Positions 1 to 12,699 of a stretch of DNA of 64,000 nucleotides are shown here, piece after piece (the first letter of the stretch is position 1; each line of letters opens with the position of its first letter). Made by a program: the position numbers and the translations under genes. The stretch is from Drosophila pseudoobscura (Eukaryota > Arthropoda > Insecta > Diptera > Drosophilidae), in the NCBI RefSeq assembly GCF_009870125.1, contig NC_046680.1, positions 13,039,501 through 13,103,500 of the forward strand, written 5' to 3'. The notes below the pieces were generated by a model. The model did no database searches. It saw only the letters and a list, made by a program, of their open reading frames with translations, and had not been told where the DNA came from.

Positions 1-1086
1 AATTTCTTTTGTTGGATTATTTTTGTTGTATTTTATTATTCATCTCCACTTCTGTTCTGTTTTGTTTTTGTGCTGGCGGGAGGCGAAACCGTTTTGTTCT
101 CGTTTATTTTTCATTTGAGTTGCGAAAATGTTTGTGGAGGCCTCTATTTTTTCGGTGCTTCTTGGTGTTTTTCAATTGGATTGATTTTCGGTTTGTTGGT
201 TTTTTATTTACTAATAAAATGCATGTAAGTCAGTCCGTCGTTTCACAATTTTTTTTGTTTGTTTTTGTGGTATTCTATAATTTATTTATTTCATAGTTTT
301 TGCGGGGATTCTGCTGTAATTTGGATATTGAATAATGAACAAAGCACTTTTATTCACACGCACCGAACATTGAAAACCAATTAAGTAACGAAAGTGGCAC
401 TGGGCAAGTGGCAAGCGGAAAGCGGAACTTTGCACCCATCTGTGGCAGCAACTGGCAGACGAATGCTGCCTCTCTTGCTGTTAGTGGTACTGCTGCTGCA
501 GTTGCTGCCACTGCAAGTACAGGACGCACAACAAGTGCATGTGGAAGACAGACCAGACCAGACCAGACCAGACCGCACCCTCTACCTAACTGCCACGCCT
601 TTGTTGCGACAATTTTGCTGTCCATTAGACTTGCCACACGGACAACGGGACACCCGCACACACCCGCACACACCCGCATACACCCACTCAAACACACACA
701 CACACACTAAACTTTTAGCTACTGTTGGATTCTGTTGAAATTCGTTCAATCCCGTTTTCCCGATTTCCCGATATAGTTCCAAGTCCAAGGCGTGCACGGC
801 GCTTGGCGCTCAGAGGAAAAGACAACTTGATCACAGCATGGAAAATGTTCAACTGACCGAGGCACGGACGCGTCCGCCGGAGAAGCGAAGCTCCGGCTGG
901 GGCTGAAGCCAACCGGAGGCCGCTGCTTTATCAGCTCGTGGCGCTCGTTCTGTTGCTGTTGCTGTTGCTGTTGCTTTTGTTGCCCCCGAAGTCCTTGGCA
1001 CTCGTTCGGCTTTCGCCAAGCATCGGCGGGGGCTTGGGCTTGGTCTCGTGCTCGTTTCACTCGTTCGCGCAAGTCACGAGACAGAG

Positions 1087-1121
<35 letters not shown>

Positions 1122-2440
1122 GGCAGTGGCAGAAGCAGAGCGACAGCAGCAGCATCATCCGCAAGGGAAGCAACATGTTGGACGCATCCTTGGCTGCTGT
1201 TGGCTCCCAAGGCTTTGAGTGGAACTCAGTTGGCGTGGTGTGTCGTCACGTGTTGCACGCTGGCATTGAGACCGAGTGAAAGCTCTCCGCAATTTCGGTT
1301 TGTTTTGCTTGCCTACGCCCTACGCGATGCCCCTACGCGGTCCCCCAGCTTATGGCCGATGATGATGATGAAGGCTCTGTCGCAGCGGCCTCGTTCGAGA
1401 ACGCTGGATATCCTTCGCAACGGAAATTATGCATGAGCGGGATATGTATTACTCTACCATCGAACAATGGGAATACTCGTACACCTGGCTTTTCCTTGCT
1501 TTTCTTTTGAGCTTAGCTGTAGCTTTTCATCAGCATTTGGTAATTGAAGGCTGTGTTTGTTTTTCCCATCTCCATCTTTCCCTACCTGCCACCCCCACCC
1601 CCAACCCCCAGGCTGTAGCTCTCTTATGCTACGACTGATAGCGATAGCAAAGTTTTTCGGTTATTCTCGGAGGTGCATTCACACATGGCTGCCTCGCAGT
1701 TGCAAAAGAACAGGGGAAGAGAGAGAGAGAGAGAGAGAGGGTGCAGCTTAGAGGGGGCATTGGGCGGAGAGGGGAGTGGGCGGGGGGTTATCTCGCATAA
1801 TGCAATTATGCAATGCCTGCAGGCGGAACTTCTTTGGTAATAAGCACTTGCCGTTCTCAGAACGAAGTACCCAAGTCGCTGAAGAAGTCTCTGCCACCCC
1901 CTTTAACACGCTGAGGCCGCCAAATCATTCCCTCCCCTCCGACCTCTTTTGTTGGACATGTTTTGTATTATACGAGTCTGATGCTCACAATTATGCACTT
2001 TATTAATAAAGTTTTCGACCCAGACAGAGCGGAAACACAAAACCTTTTTGAGAACAAAAAAAACAGAAAAATCAAAAAATAAATCCAAAACTTTGAAAAG
2101 TTTTGTGTTTTAGGCTTCCATTTATGTTTTCAAATAATTTAGATACACAGGGAAACGTAGTTTTGGTTTTGATATAGTGAAAAACCGAAACCTTTCCTAT
2201 GGGTGGTGCTATTTCCCTCAGTTGAGTAAAATTATTAATAAATTTAATGGTTTGAATCGAATTGAATGAAAATGTTTGTGGCATGGAAGTAAATGGTGCA
2301 CGATATACCTAAAGACATATGAAGGATCTCTGTTGAATGAAAACTGAACTGCTACTTGGGACAGGTAATACCTTGGAGCCCATACAATATTTTTCGAGTA
2401 TATTCGAAAACCATTGGCAAGCTGTATTTTTGCAGGTGAA
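1..2440. other. Non-coding stretch with microsatellites
   Basis: I see no supportable gene here. Open frames around 400-1280 are carried by CAG/CTG and CA repeats and have no convincing splice context. The stretch holds a GACCA array (551-574), CA-rich repeats (650-708), a GTTGCT array (951-975), a CAG array (1088-1120) and an AG run (1718-1739). It could be intergenic or part of an untranslated region of a gene beyond the left edge. Confidence 0.5.
1088..1120. repeat. (CAG)11 microsatellite
   Basis: Eleven uninterrupted CAG units, followed by GTGGCA-type units. Not in a supportable coding region. Confidence 0.95.
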
Positions 2441-2444
2441 AATA

Positions 2445-2450
2445 TTTATT
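2445..2450 (-). terminator. Poly(A) signal of the small secreted peptide gene
   Basis: AATAAA on the minus strand, 64 nt downstream of the TAG stop at 2514. It is the first canonical signal after the coding region. Confidence 0.65.
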
Positions 2451-2513
2451 AAATCGAACAATTGCAATGCATTACAGTAGATTGATATCCTTTCAAACTA
2501 CAGCATTCACAGT

Positions 2514-2798
2514 CTACTTATTGTTTTGACCACCTTGCCCGTTTTGACCGTTTTGACCGTTTTGGCCTTGTCCACTTTGCTGATTGCCGCTTCCACCACT
2601 CGGAGGGGCTTTCGGGCCCTTCTGGGGCTGGGCCAGGGCCACGGCAGACACCTGCTGGGGCCACTCAGACTGCAAGGGAAAGGAAATGCGGGGAAAGGAC
2701 ATTTGCGGCGTGAGCCCTCTGGCCTCTCAAAATTCAACTCTTACCAGTCCCAGGGCCAGGATGAGCAAAAGTATGCCAAACAATGCGAACTGCTTCAT
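2514..2798 (-). CDS. Small secreted Gln/Gly/Asn-rich peptide, two exons
   Basis: Function unknown. Exon 1 is 2798-2745 and exon 2 is 2669-2514, joined across a 75-bp intron with a GTAAGA donor and a pyrimidine-rich TTGCAG acceptor; both exons are in phase 0. The product is 69 residues. The first 18 residues (MKQFALFGILLLILALGL) form a strong hydrophobic signal sequence, with likely cleavage near the exon junction or after a later Ala (VSA or ALA). Then comes a short segment, QPQKGPKAPP, and a low-complexity tail of NGQ repeats ending in NNK. It has no Cys, so it is not a defensin-type fold. The start is fixed by its position 22 nt from an ideal initiator. A poly(A) signal lies 64 nt past the stop. 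It could be an immune-induced, gut, salivary or reproductive-tract peptide; the sequence does not decide. Confidence 0.8.
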
Positions 2799-2816
2799 TT
2801 TCGGATTTGAATTTGA

Positions 2817-2854
2817 AACTGAAGCGAGACACACACTGGCGGGCACACTTTATA
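2817..2854 (-). promoter_or_regulatory. TATA box and initiator of the small secreted peptide gene
   Basis: On the minus strand TATAAA lies at 2854-2849 and the consensus Drosophila initiator TCAGTT at 2822-2817, with +1 A at 2820. The TATA box therefore sits at about -34 to -29, the expected spacing. The implied 5' UTR is 22 nt. A GATAAG site (2895-2890, minus) lies about 70 bp upstream of +1, which would fit gut or fat-body control but is only a short motif. Confidence 0.75.
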
Positions 2855-5800
2855 CTCGCACATGACTGGCAGGCCCCCAGCTATAGATTCTTATCGTCTC
2901 TGGGACTATGGGTTCACATACGAGGGTACGCGATTGACGATCAAACAAAACGAATATATAATTCGACAATTAAATGCTGTGCAATTTGTCAACCAGCTCT
3001 CGCATCTGATGTACATTTCTGGGTGGCGTGTGTGTCGTGTCATTAAACAGGTATTAAATAAATTATAAACAGAGAGTGAAGCGAAATTAAATTGCATTTC
3101 CAAGTGCATTTGTTTCGCCTTGGAGATTAAATATCAGCTCCGATGGCTATTCGAATTTTTGAATATTGCATTTAAGGTTCAGAGCAATTATTTCAGCAAT
3201 TCAGCAAACACTTGGGCAAAGCAGACTTATAATATAATCTGATTCAAAGGTCGTAAGAAGTTAAACCCTGAATACGTTATTACTCTTTTATTAAGTTTGT
3301 CTTTGGGAGAGCAAACTATTTATTATTAAGGCTCGATTCTGTGGGTTTTATGCGGTCTTTTAATTTGAGTGTGTGCCACCAGCAGTCGCGCATGCCCCTG
3401 CCCCTGCCCCTGCCCAGCCCTCTCCACGGACTGACAGTTGCCGGCTCGATCCCCGGAGCCGGTAAAATGGGAACCGCACCCATCGCGCACCCCCCACCCG
3501 TGTGGGCTATGCAAATCACCTTGGGGCCAGGGGCATGGGGACGGGCATGGGCAGGCGAAGCAATTTCGCTTAGCATTTTCCAGCGTTGACTGGCAAAATG
3601 TCTTCAGTTTCAGTTTGAGATTAAATTCTGCCAACGGTTAGCCAAACAGAAACAAGCACAAGGGCCACAAGGAATTTCTAGTTCGAGGAAGGCGGCAACA
3701 AAGGGCATGCCCTTCCCTCCGCACAGGGGAAAAGACTCGTACAAGTACATACATAGGTACATGTCATGTGAAAAGTTCGTGCCACACGTGGGTGAGTGTG
3801 TGAGTGAGTGAGTCTGTTGAGGTAATAAATATTCCCGTTTGGGCGAAATATGAATATTGAATATGGCTATGGCCCGGTCGGAGTCTGGGAGCCTGGGAGC
3901 CTCATGTCGAGCCACAGAATAAACCGCAAGCGAATGGCAAAACGCTCAAAAACCGTCGAGCGTGAAGCTATAAAAAGTCCATTGTGAGCGGCGGGAAGGA
4001 AGAATGAAAGGATGTGTGTGTGTGTGTGTTGTGCGCGCCAGGGGCAAGAGCAAGTGTAAGACCAGAAAGAAAGCCAGGACCAAAACCGAGAGCCACTGGT
4101 AGTGGTAGTCCTTGCCCAACGCCACCAGCATACATTGTGGATGAGCACTAATGAAGTTTCGGCTCGTCCTTTCACAGCTGGCTGCCTCATTGTTTGACTT
4201 TGACTTTGCCACTACTCGTACCATCCACTTGCCACTAGCGCCAGATCTTCCTGCCATGCCCCACCGTCTGCGTCCCATCATAGCCCTGGCAACGGCAACG
4301 GCAACGGCAACGGCAATGGCAACGCTCTCGTTTCAAGTTTGGTTACTCATGAATGTTTGTTCAGTCAACGTTGGGTCCCGCTTGGTCTTTTATGATCTCC
4401 CCTGTGTTTTGCTGCCTCACCAACACCGCCCCCACCCGTGCCTCGCCAGCCTATTTTATTTATGTTCATAATAGGATTTTTATCAAAACTTTTTCCCGAA
4501 TTCATTCTGTAATGAGTATTTAAAAGACCCTCGTATTCGGACAAGACAAGGACGGGAGGAGCCCGCAGAGCACTTTTCGCGTTTGTCTTTTGACACGCCC
4601 AATGCCCACTCAACTTTCTATGACAACCGCCTACACCTCCATCTCCACCTCTAGCCCCCATCCATGGGTCGCACCCACAACAGAGCCTGCGTGGATGTGC
4701 TACATGGGGTTTGGAGATACCCTACACGGAGGATAGCAACAGCCTGGCAATACTTGGATTGTGAACGAGACTCTAATCCTTAGAAAGGGAAAGATCCTTA
4801 GCCTTGTTGGGCATAAAGTTGGAAGCAGAAAGAGATTTAGACATCGTTGAAATATCATAGAAATTCCTTGGACATTTCAATGGGAATTCCCATGTTCTTT
4901 TCGTCTCCATCATAGTTTGGGTGTCCTCTCTGATGATTTTCCCAGCACTGTCAACTCGCACCAGCAACTTTTTGTTTTTGTTTTTGACTAATTTGCTGCA
5001 ATGTTCATTCATTATAATAATGCCGGTGTGGAGTCCTCGGAACGTGGTTCTGGTCTGCTCTGAATTCAGAGTGGAGCTCCTCCCGAAACCGAAACTGAAT
5101 AATTGCCAAATATTTGCGCAAGTTCTTCCGTGCCGCATTCATCTCATTATGGTTTCACACCGATGGACATGGTCGGGCTTGGGTCAGATTGCTGGGCAGG
5201 GTGTTGCCTAGAGTACCTTTCCGTAGATGCTCCTCCAATGGCCTTTGTTTGCTGGAGAGCAAAGCCCTTAAGTGATTATAAAAGCCTGTCTATATCTGGC
5301 CAAATTTGCTGCTTAAACATGGCCAATTTAATTTCGGCCATGCCCAGTCAGGCACTTTGCCAAAATCAGCCTGGTGTTGCCCTTTTCCCATTGGCTTCTC
5401 CACTGGGCTCTCTCTGCAATTAAGTCAAGTTTGCCGCGGCTCTGAAAGCCGAAACGAAAGTCAAGTACCAGCAGGCAGTAGGCGGCATGCGGCAAAAGTT
5501 GGAGGCAGAGGCAGAGGCAGGGGCAGGGGCAGGGGCAGAGGTGACTATTTAAAAGTGCATTGCTCTAAATGCTCGCTGAATGCCCCTGAGTGCAGCTCGA
5601 GTTTGATTAAATCAACTATTCAGGAGCCAGAACGCGACCCATTCGAGGCAATCACTCGAGGATTACAGGCACACTATGGAAATCGCTTTGGAATGATGTG
5701 ATGATTGCCGACCACCGACATCCGACAGCCGACAGTTGACTAATGCAAATACACACATTTTTCCACAGCAGAGTCCGCACTCCACCGTCCAGAGTTCGGT

Positions 5801-6813
5801 GATAAAAGCACAGGAGGGAAAGGGGCAGGGAAGAACTTTTCAAAGCATCATTAATCATGGAAAGTTCAGAGGGACTTAATCCTTGGGCAGGGCATAAGCC
5901 TTTGTAGAGCTGTCGATATTTGTTTTTGGTTGCTGCGCAAATTGAGAAGGAAAATGAGGATGACAAAGTTCTTGTTTCGTATGCCATGGATGATGTCCTG
6001 CCACCCCTCTTCCTTATCCCATCCCAATACTCTTCCATCTGTCTATCTCTGGCTCTGGCTCTGGCTCTGACTCTCACTCTGGTGCTGGGCTATGGCTCTG
6101 TCTCTGGCTGCGTGCAAATATGTTTTATCATATTTGTTTGGAATGCTTTGCATTTTTTCAACTTGTGGTTAACAACACACGCACACACAGAGACGCTACA
6201 CACACACACACACACACACGCGCATAGAAAGAGGACATTTCCTTTGTCTCTTGGCTCGTCCAAGTTTTCCTTTCCTTTCCTGCCCTTTTCTTTTCAGCTG
6301 AACCGTGTGGCTCACTTGGAAAATACTGTAAATATTTTTAATTCTTTGCCAGCGCCAGAGGGCCAGCGGCATTTTCAGCTTTTAAGCTAAAGCTATGATA
6401 ATAATTTGGTCCCTGAAATACTTGCGGCTCAGCAATGGAGATGAGCTGGAGGATGAGAAGGGTCTGGCCATGGGCATGGGGCATGGGCAATTGGAATGCC
6501 TTTTGTGGTCCGCAGTAACATCGTTGACGACGGCGTGTTGATTAAGCACGGTCAAAAATAGGGTAGCGGAATGGAGGGGAAGTCTGTACTTGCTGGCTCT
6601 GAGGAATACGGGGGGCACATTGTTCCTCTTCGGGATGGTATTCCCTCCGCCTGATGACAGCAGGAGCAGCGAGGCAGCCTCAAAGTGTAGCTGCAAGTGG
6701 ATAATAACTGACGGCAACTATGCGCATTTGTTTTGTGCGGCAAAGTAATGAAACAACAGCCCAGCCACACAGGCGAACCCAAAAAATGACAACGCTACAG
6801 AGCGCGAGTGCCG

Positions 6814-6844
<31 letters not shown>

Positions 6845-9083
6845 AGGACTCTACTGCAACAACATCAACATCTGCCACAGAGCAACAGCAACAAACTAAG
6901 GAAATTGCGTGCATAGTGGAAAAAGTTTTCTGAGCGGCCCGTCGACGTCATCAGAACCTCCGCCCCACCGGGCGGGGAAGTAACTCGGAGCTGCTTTGTC
7001 ATTGCCGCAGATTTAGCTCAAGAAATTCATAGCTGCATTTCACATTTTCCATGTTGCGCACACCATGAATGTACTCGCCTAAGAACGGGGTACCAGCAGG
7101 AGCAGAAGAAGTACAGCAGGAACAGGAACCGGAAACCTCGCCTGGCCGCCATTTTTCGAAGAATGCGAGCGCGCTCGTGCATTCATTGTTGCAGGGGGCG
7201 GGACGCCAACTCAAAAACAACTATGGGTGGGAAGTGTTGAAACTCGAATCTTCACGGAATTGGAATTCCAGGAAGAGAAATCTTCATTGAACATCGGACG
7301 GACATGTTCAATCAATCCGCTTTGCAGTGCTTCAAGACCATAGCAAGCGAAGGTAATTATCTTAACAGACAGTACCAGGAAATAGTCGGCTTATATTTGT
7401 TAACTAAAATTAAAATTCTGGCTAAAAACAATATGGCAGAGGTTTCTGTGGGGCAAGGTCTTCCTTTCTTAAGTTCCGTTTCCGCCCTGCTTCGTCCCTC
7501 TTGCGTGATCTCAAGGTCACGTTTCCATCAGAGTCGTTCAGCAGCTGTATATCTTGGGTTTCCCTACCATTTTGCTGGTATTTTCGCGCTTTTGGGCCCA
7601 CAGTGCGGCATGCGGCGCGCGGCCTGCCAGAGCCAACACGCAAATTAGTTTTAACCAGCCATTGTCACGCTGTGGCGGTGAACGTGGACCCCATTGTGCT
7701 GCAGCCAGAGTGCGGCTGCCGATTAAGTGCGTCGCCTTGGAAAAGGGAGCACTCTCTGGCATCCATCTGGCAGCGGCAGCACCTGGTCTTGGGAGCAGTC
7801 GCAGCTGCTGCGTGTTGACGTTTAACTACACCTTTCCGACAAAAGTTTCCCTCTGCTAGCAGCTAGCTGACGTGGACCTGAATCAGTGGGCGCCCAGTCT
7901 CATGTGGGTGTGTTCTCAGCTAAGGGTTAGAGAACGGGGGGCGGTTGCGGCTACCAGCTCTAATCAACGTCTAATTAATTTTCACGCCAGCTCTTAATGA
8001 AGGTACAGAGAGTTGTGGGGAAATGCATGATTGATGGTTGATAATTGGGGAGGGGCGTTTAAATCCACTCGCCACGCAACCAAAATTATCGAGCAAACAC
8101 ATCGAATGGGCTTGCCACCTTAAGCTGCCACAGAAAATAGTAGTAGTCTCTGTGTTTGTACCGTATCGGTGTTGGTGTGGCTGTTGGTATTGGTTTTTGT
8201 GTGAGATGCAACATGTGATACATGTGTCCTAGTTCCGCATCCGTTACTGTGTTGTTATGCAACACAATGGCACACATAAATGCAGGCAATGGTTCGCAGA
8301 GGTGGAGGGCAGGAGGCCTGATTGCGTTTGAGTGAAAGCTGCCCTCAAAAGCCCAGTAAGCTGAAAAGCTCAGGGCCAGTGTGCTTAATATAACAGTATA
8401 ACAAAAGCTTACAAAAATAAATCAGCTTTTTGCAGAGAGCTTTCCTTAACATTCGAAAGCTTTTACATAGAAGTCCCTATAGGAGGGGACCATTACGAAC
8501 CCTTCCGAATCGAAACATTCTGCAGATTTTGTCGCAGGATTTCAGGATTACATCTAGAAAACTACGTTGTTTTTTGTAAAATACTTTTTGTTGTGGTTTT
8601 TGGTAGATTTGTTGTTTGTGCTTGTACTTACATTTCGTTTTGTATTCTATATTTGAAATATAACGAAACAAAATACAATACACACGGCATTAGATATGTG
8701 ATCGTATCGCATGGAAGGAATATCGAATATTGGATATATCTATGTATGTGTATGTCTGTGTTTTTGTATGCATGTACGAATACGAATACCAGTACGATTA
8801 TATAGTTTAGCAGTAAAGTAGGTATGTATATTTACAATGCCGTGTTCTGCGTCGAGTTTCAAGGATAATAACGATGCGCGCTTCAAAAGAAGGTATCTAT
8901 ATATTGTATTGTACTGTAACTTGTTCCATTAGAATCGCATTTACTTAGTTTCTACTTAGAAATGGGGATTGATTGCGGCAAGCAGGGATATATGTATAAA
9001 TATAATATAAAGTCTTCAAGGGGGATTCACATGGCAGTATTAAGCATTTTGGTTGGCAACACTTTACGGGTTGGGTTCGTCAT
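2855..9083. other. Long non-coding stretch, simple repeats only
   Basis: I found no gene. It contains many short arrays: TG (4013-4029), AACGGC hexamers (4288-4324), GGCAGR hexamers (5503-5540), CTCTGG hexamers (6047-6069), CA (6198-6219) and CGGGCA hexamers (6813-6840). The right end (about 8400-9083) is AT-rich and lies directly downstream of the membrane-protein gene stop, so part of it should be that gene's 3' UTR, although I see no clear AATAAA there. Confidence 0.5.
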
Positions 9084-12000
9084 CTAGTTCTTCCACTTAC
9101 CCATATCATCGATGATCGGTGCCATGCGCAGCGTGACCCCAATCAGTATGAGGCACATGAGCAAAAGCAAACAGGCGGTGGCAATGATTGTCCATCGTGC
9201 GCGCTTCGACAAATCGTGTGGATCAATCACCTGAACCAAGTAAACCATTTTTAGCATCTGTTTTAATTAAGATCAGATTAAGATTTACCTTAATAACCTC
9301 CGTGTCCAAGTCCTGTACAAGTATTTTGGGTTTTTTGTGCCGATGACGCTTTTTGTGGCGATGCCTGTGATTGAAAGTACAGTAGATAATGGTTAATCAT
9401 TCGTTTACTAACACTGGTAGCTTTAAAAAGCTTTCTCAGAAATAGATATCACTTAATGGTTATTTCGGGTAGAATTTTCAAATTAATCAGTTCACGTTAA
9501 CATCCTCCTCCTGCTACCCTCAACCATCCCTCCTGCGGCTTATCCACACACACACACACACGCATACACATGCGAGTATGTGCAACAGAAGCTTAAACAT
9601 ATTTGCTCTATTTCCGTTTGGGTTTTGCAAAACTTCCGCATTACAAAGCTGCCGCAATTTCCCCTCTACCTGCCCCAACCCAAGCCAGCCCCCATCCCTC
9701 CTCCTCCCCCCTTCAGCACCTTCCCATAACGACGAACAACATGCCGACAACCATTGCTGGATTTTTGCAACGGAAGTTGCCTCCTGGCAATGGAGCAACA
9801 GAAAAAGAGAACAAGCGAAGCAGCAGCAGCAGCAGAAATAACATCTGGCGGCAGGCGGTGGCAGGCTGAAAGTTGGGTTGGCAGTCAATGCCATTGTCCC
9901 ACCCACTTGCCCATTCCCATGCCCATGCATGGCATGGCTGTCCTTTAACTGTTCGCACAAAAGCTTGTCAATCAATTTTTGCCTGCTCAGTGTCACGCGG
10001 ACGGGGGCGAAGCTACCTCCCGCCCTTTCTCCCAAGGGAAGCTGCCACATTACGGGGCATATTTGGCCAATGGCCAATCGGCAGGACATTTATTAGTGCA
10101 GCTCAAGGACATCGGCATCGGCCATTTGTTGTTGTTGCACCTGTCCCCCAAAAAGGGGACAATTATTTATATGCTCTCAGATCATTTCTCAAATCAAGCT
10201 GATTGGCAATGCGAAGGGGCAGCAGGTGGTACGAGTGTGGGACAGCTTGGGCTGTCAAGGACGCCAGCTCTTTGTCCTGGGTCTTGAAAGGATTTAAAGA
10301 CTAACCAGAGCGACGGAGGGGGTGGCAAAGAGGGAGAGTAATCAAAGAGATTTTCGAGCTGGACTGGCAAGTGGTACGGCCGGACGGACAAACAGGACCC
10401 CATGGACTCACCGATGCTTGCGTCGATGCCGCTGATGACCGCCGGGGACCATCTGTTCAAGGTCGTCGATTTTATCAGCATCTGTGTCCAGATCCAACTC
10501 CATGTCCAGCTGCAGGTCGCACGGCGAGTCCTCACCGTACGGGCATTGTCTGCGGAGGATAATAAATGACATTAGCAGGCGGAACGGAACAGAGACTCGA
10601 TTCCCTTTAGTGCGCGTCATGGACTTACATGGCCTGTGAGCCTGGGGTGAGGCCGAGGACGTGCACATATTGCTGGAGACCACTGGGCGTGGGGTACACC
10701 AGTGCAGGATCCGAGCAGCGATGATGGCGCTCTAAGAGGGGCAAAGGAGCAGAGAGGAATGGTGAATGATTGAAGAACCTTTTCGGGAGTGAAGTGCTCT
10801 TTGCCACTTACTGTACTTCCGCTTCCGTCGTCGGTATTCGTCGTCGCTGCCAGTGCTCTGAGCCGCCATCGCAGTCGCGGTCGCAGCGGAGGATGGCAGC
10901 GTGGGTTTGAATCCCTGCCTCTGTCCCTGTCCTTGACCATAGCCGTGGCTCTGACTCTGGCCTTCTCTGGGCTTCTCTTTTGCCCGCGATGCCGCCGTCT
11001 TGGCCGCACTGCAGCATCCCGTGGGTGCCACACTGGAGCCCGTGGAGGTGGAGGTCATCCGGTTCAGCCTCTCCTGGGCCAGTGTCGGTGCAGGCCCTGC
11101 CTTGGCCCCTCTGTTCTCCCCCTCGTTCTCAATGGGAATGATCACTGCGTCTGTGTCGAGCCCCATGGCTGGTGGGCGAACGGCCAGCAGTCCGGTGCTG
11201 CGCGACTTGAGGCGCTCCTGTTCCCTTCCGGCCGTAGACGTGGGCGTGTTCGCGTAGCTGGGCGTGGCGTGCAGGGACTGCGAATCGCTCTGGGCCAGCA
11301 CCGTGCTCACGGTCACGTTGGCGCTGTCCTCCGAGGTGTTTTGGCGGGAAAAGTAGCGCGAGTAGGCCGCCCCCTCGAATTCGCTGGCCCCACCGCCCAT
11401 GCCGGCGCTATCCGTGCAGGAGATTTGCTTGCGCAGCAGTCGCTTGCGTTGTGGCAGCAAAACAGGAGTCGGAGCGGCAGCAGCTGCGGAAGGCGTCTCA
11501 ATCTCCACGGCCACATGCGGCGGTGGAGGTGGCGGCGAAGGCTGCTTGGCCAGACTGGAGGGAACATTGATGTGCAGGCGCTGTGAATTCAGAACGGATA
11601 CCAGAGATGGGAGAGGAGAAGCAGCAACATGTGGACCATTACTCACCGCTTGCTGGGGTGCTTGTAGCGGAAACGAGCGCACCACGTGCCTCGGAAAGAT
11701 GGGACTACACTGGGCACTGATCGACTTGGCCTCCAGGATGCGCAGTCGCTTGGCCAGTCGCACACGCTCTCGTGTGTCCGCATCGAGGCCGGCAACGGCG
11801 ATGATCTCCGCGCCCCCAAAGCTGACGGTGCAGCGGGAGCTGGAGTAGGAGAGGCTCTCGATGCTGCCGCGCAACGAGGCGGTCAGACTGTCGTCCGCCA
11901 GTGTTGAGCTGTGCAGAACGCCACCGCGCTCCGCAGTTATCACCGTGGCAGTTGCTGTGGCAGTCGTCGAGGTATTATCGTAGCCGGAGCCAACCGGAGG

Positions 12001-12699
12001 CAGTAGTTCAGACTCACCGTTGGTCGTCGTTGTGGAATGTTTGGACAGGGGGGCCGGGCGTACCCTATCCTCCTCGTCGTTTTCCTCCTCTGAACTGCCG
12101 GATCGCCGTGGCAGGTCCGTCTTGGCCGGGGTATGGGTCTGGGCGTGGACCAGGAGGCTGTGGCTGTGTATGGCTTGGCGGCCCGGCCCCGGGCCCGACG
12201 AGTTGCTCAGCGAGTTGCTGGCCAGGCTATCCTCCAGCGGTTCCGCGCTCTTCCCGTGAAAGCGCAGCGAGGCGTCCACCGAACCCGAAGCCACTTCGAT
12301 GTCATCCTGAGCCTTGCCGCTGCCCTTGGGTTTTGTTTTTGCCTTGGCTATGGTTTTTGCAGATGGCGTTTGTGGCTCCTCCGCGGGCGCTGCGGCTGAG
12401 TCCTCTTCCCGGCTGCCACGGCGACCGCCACCGAAGAGCTTGCGGGGCAGAAAGATGCGGCCAATGGACTTCCGTTTCTTAGCCCGCTTGGCCCTCTTGT
12501 GCTCCTCGTAGTCGCGCTTCAGGGCCTGCATCTTGTGCTCCACCAAAGTGCTGAACACCGCCTCATAGGTGAGGGCGCGCTGCAGGTCCAGCAGGATGTC
12601 GTTGGTGGAGACGGCCTTGTCTATTTTTGTCAGGAGACGCATCGACTCCTGTCCCCCCTTCCCACTCGCCCCACTGTTGCTATCCTCCGCGTCCGCCAT
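9084..12699 (-). CDS. Uncharacterised single-pass membrane protein with basic/His-rich juxtamembrane region, six exons
   Basis: Not recognised by name. Exons on the minus strand: 12699-11647, 11580-10812, 10731-10629, 10549-10412, 9364-9289 and 9230-9084. All junctions have good GT/AG sites and phases agree, giving 761 residues. The start MADAEDSNSG has a good context (CAACATGG). The frame stays open to 12861, but that extension is Thr/Ala low complexity and is probably 5' UTR; a likely upstream UTR exon ends at the donor near 13123. The N-terminal part has a Lys/Arg-rich patch (SIGRIFLPRKLFGG), followed by long Ser/Pro/Ala-rich disorder. Near the C terminus come an acidic stretch (LDMELDLDTDADKIDD), then a basic/His-rich run (KHRHRHKKRHRHKK), a conserved-looking VIDPHDLSKRARW and one hydrophobic helix (IIATACLLLLMCLILIGV). 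The stop follows 15 residues after the helix. The tail may be cytosolic or luminal; topology is inferred only. A GTAAGT inside the last exon, just before the stop, leaves room for an alternative longer end. Confidence 0.78.

Noticed and set aside
746-1279. Overlapping open frames with poly-Gln or poly-Leu on both strands
   Set aside because: They are produced by CAG/CTG arrays, are open on both strands at once and have no splice or start context.
10900-10925. tRNA-like GGTTTGAATCCC (T-arm-like) string
   Set aside because: It lies in a coding exon and no matching acceptor, D or anticodon arms are present.
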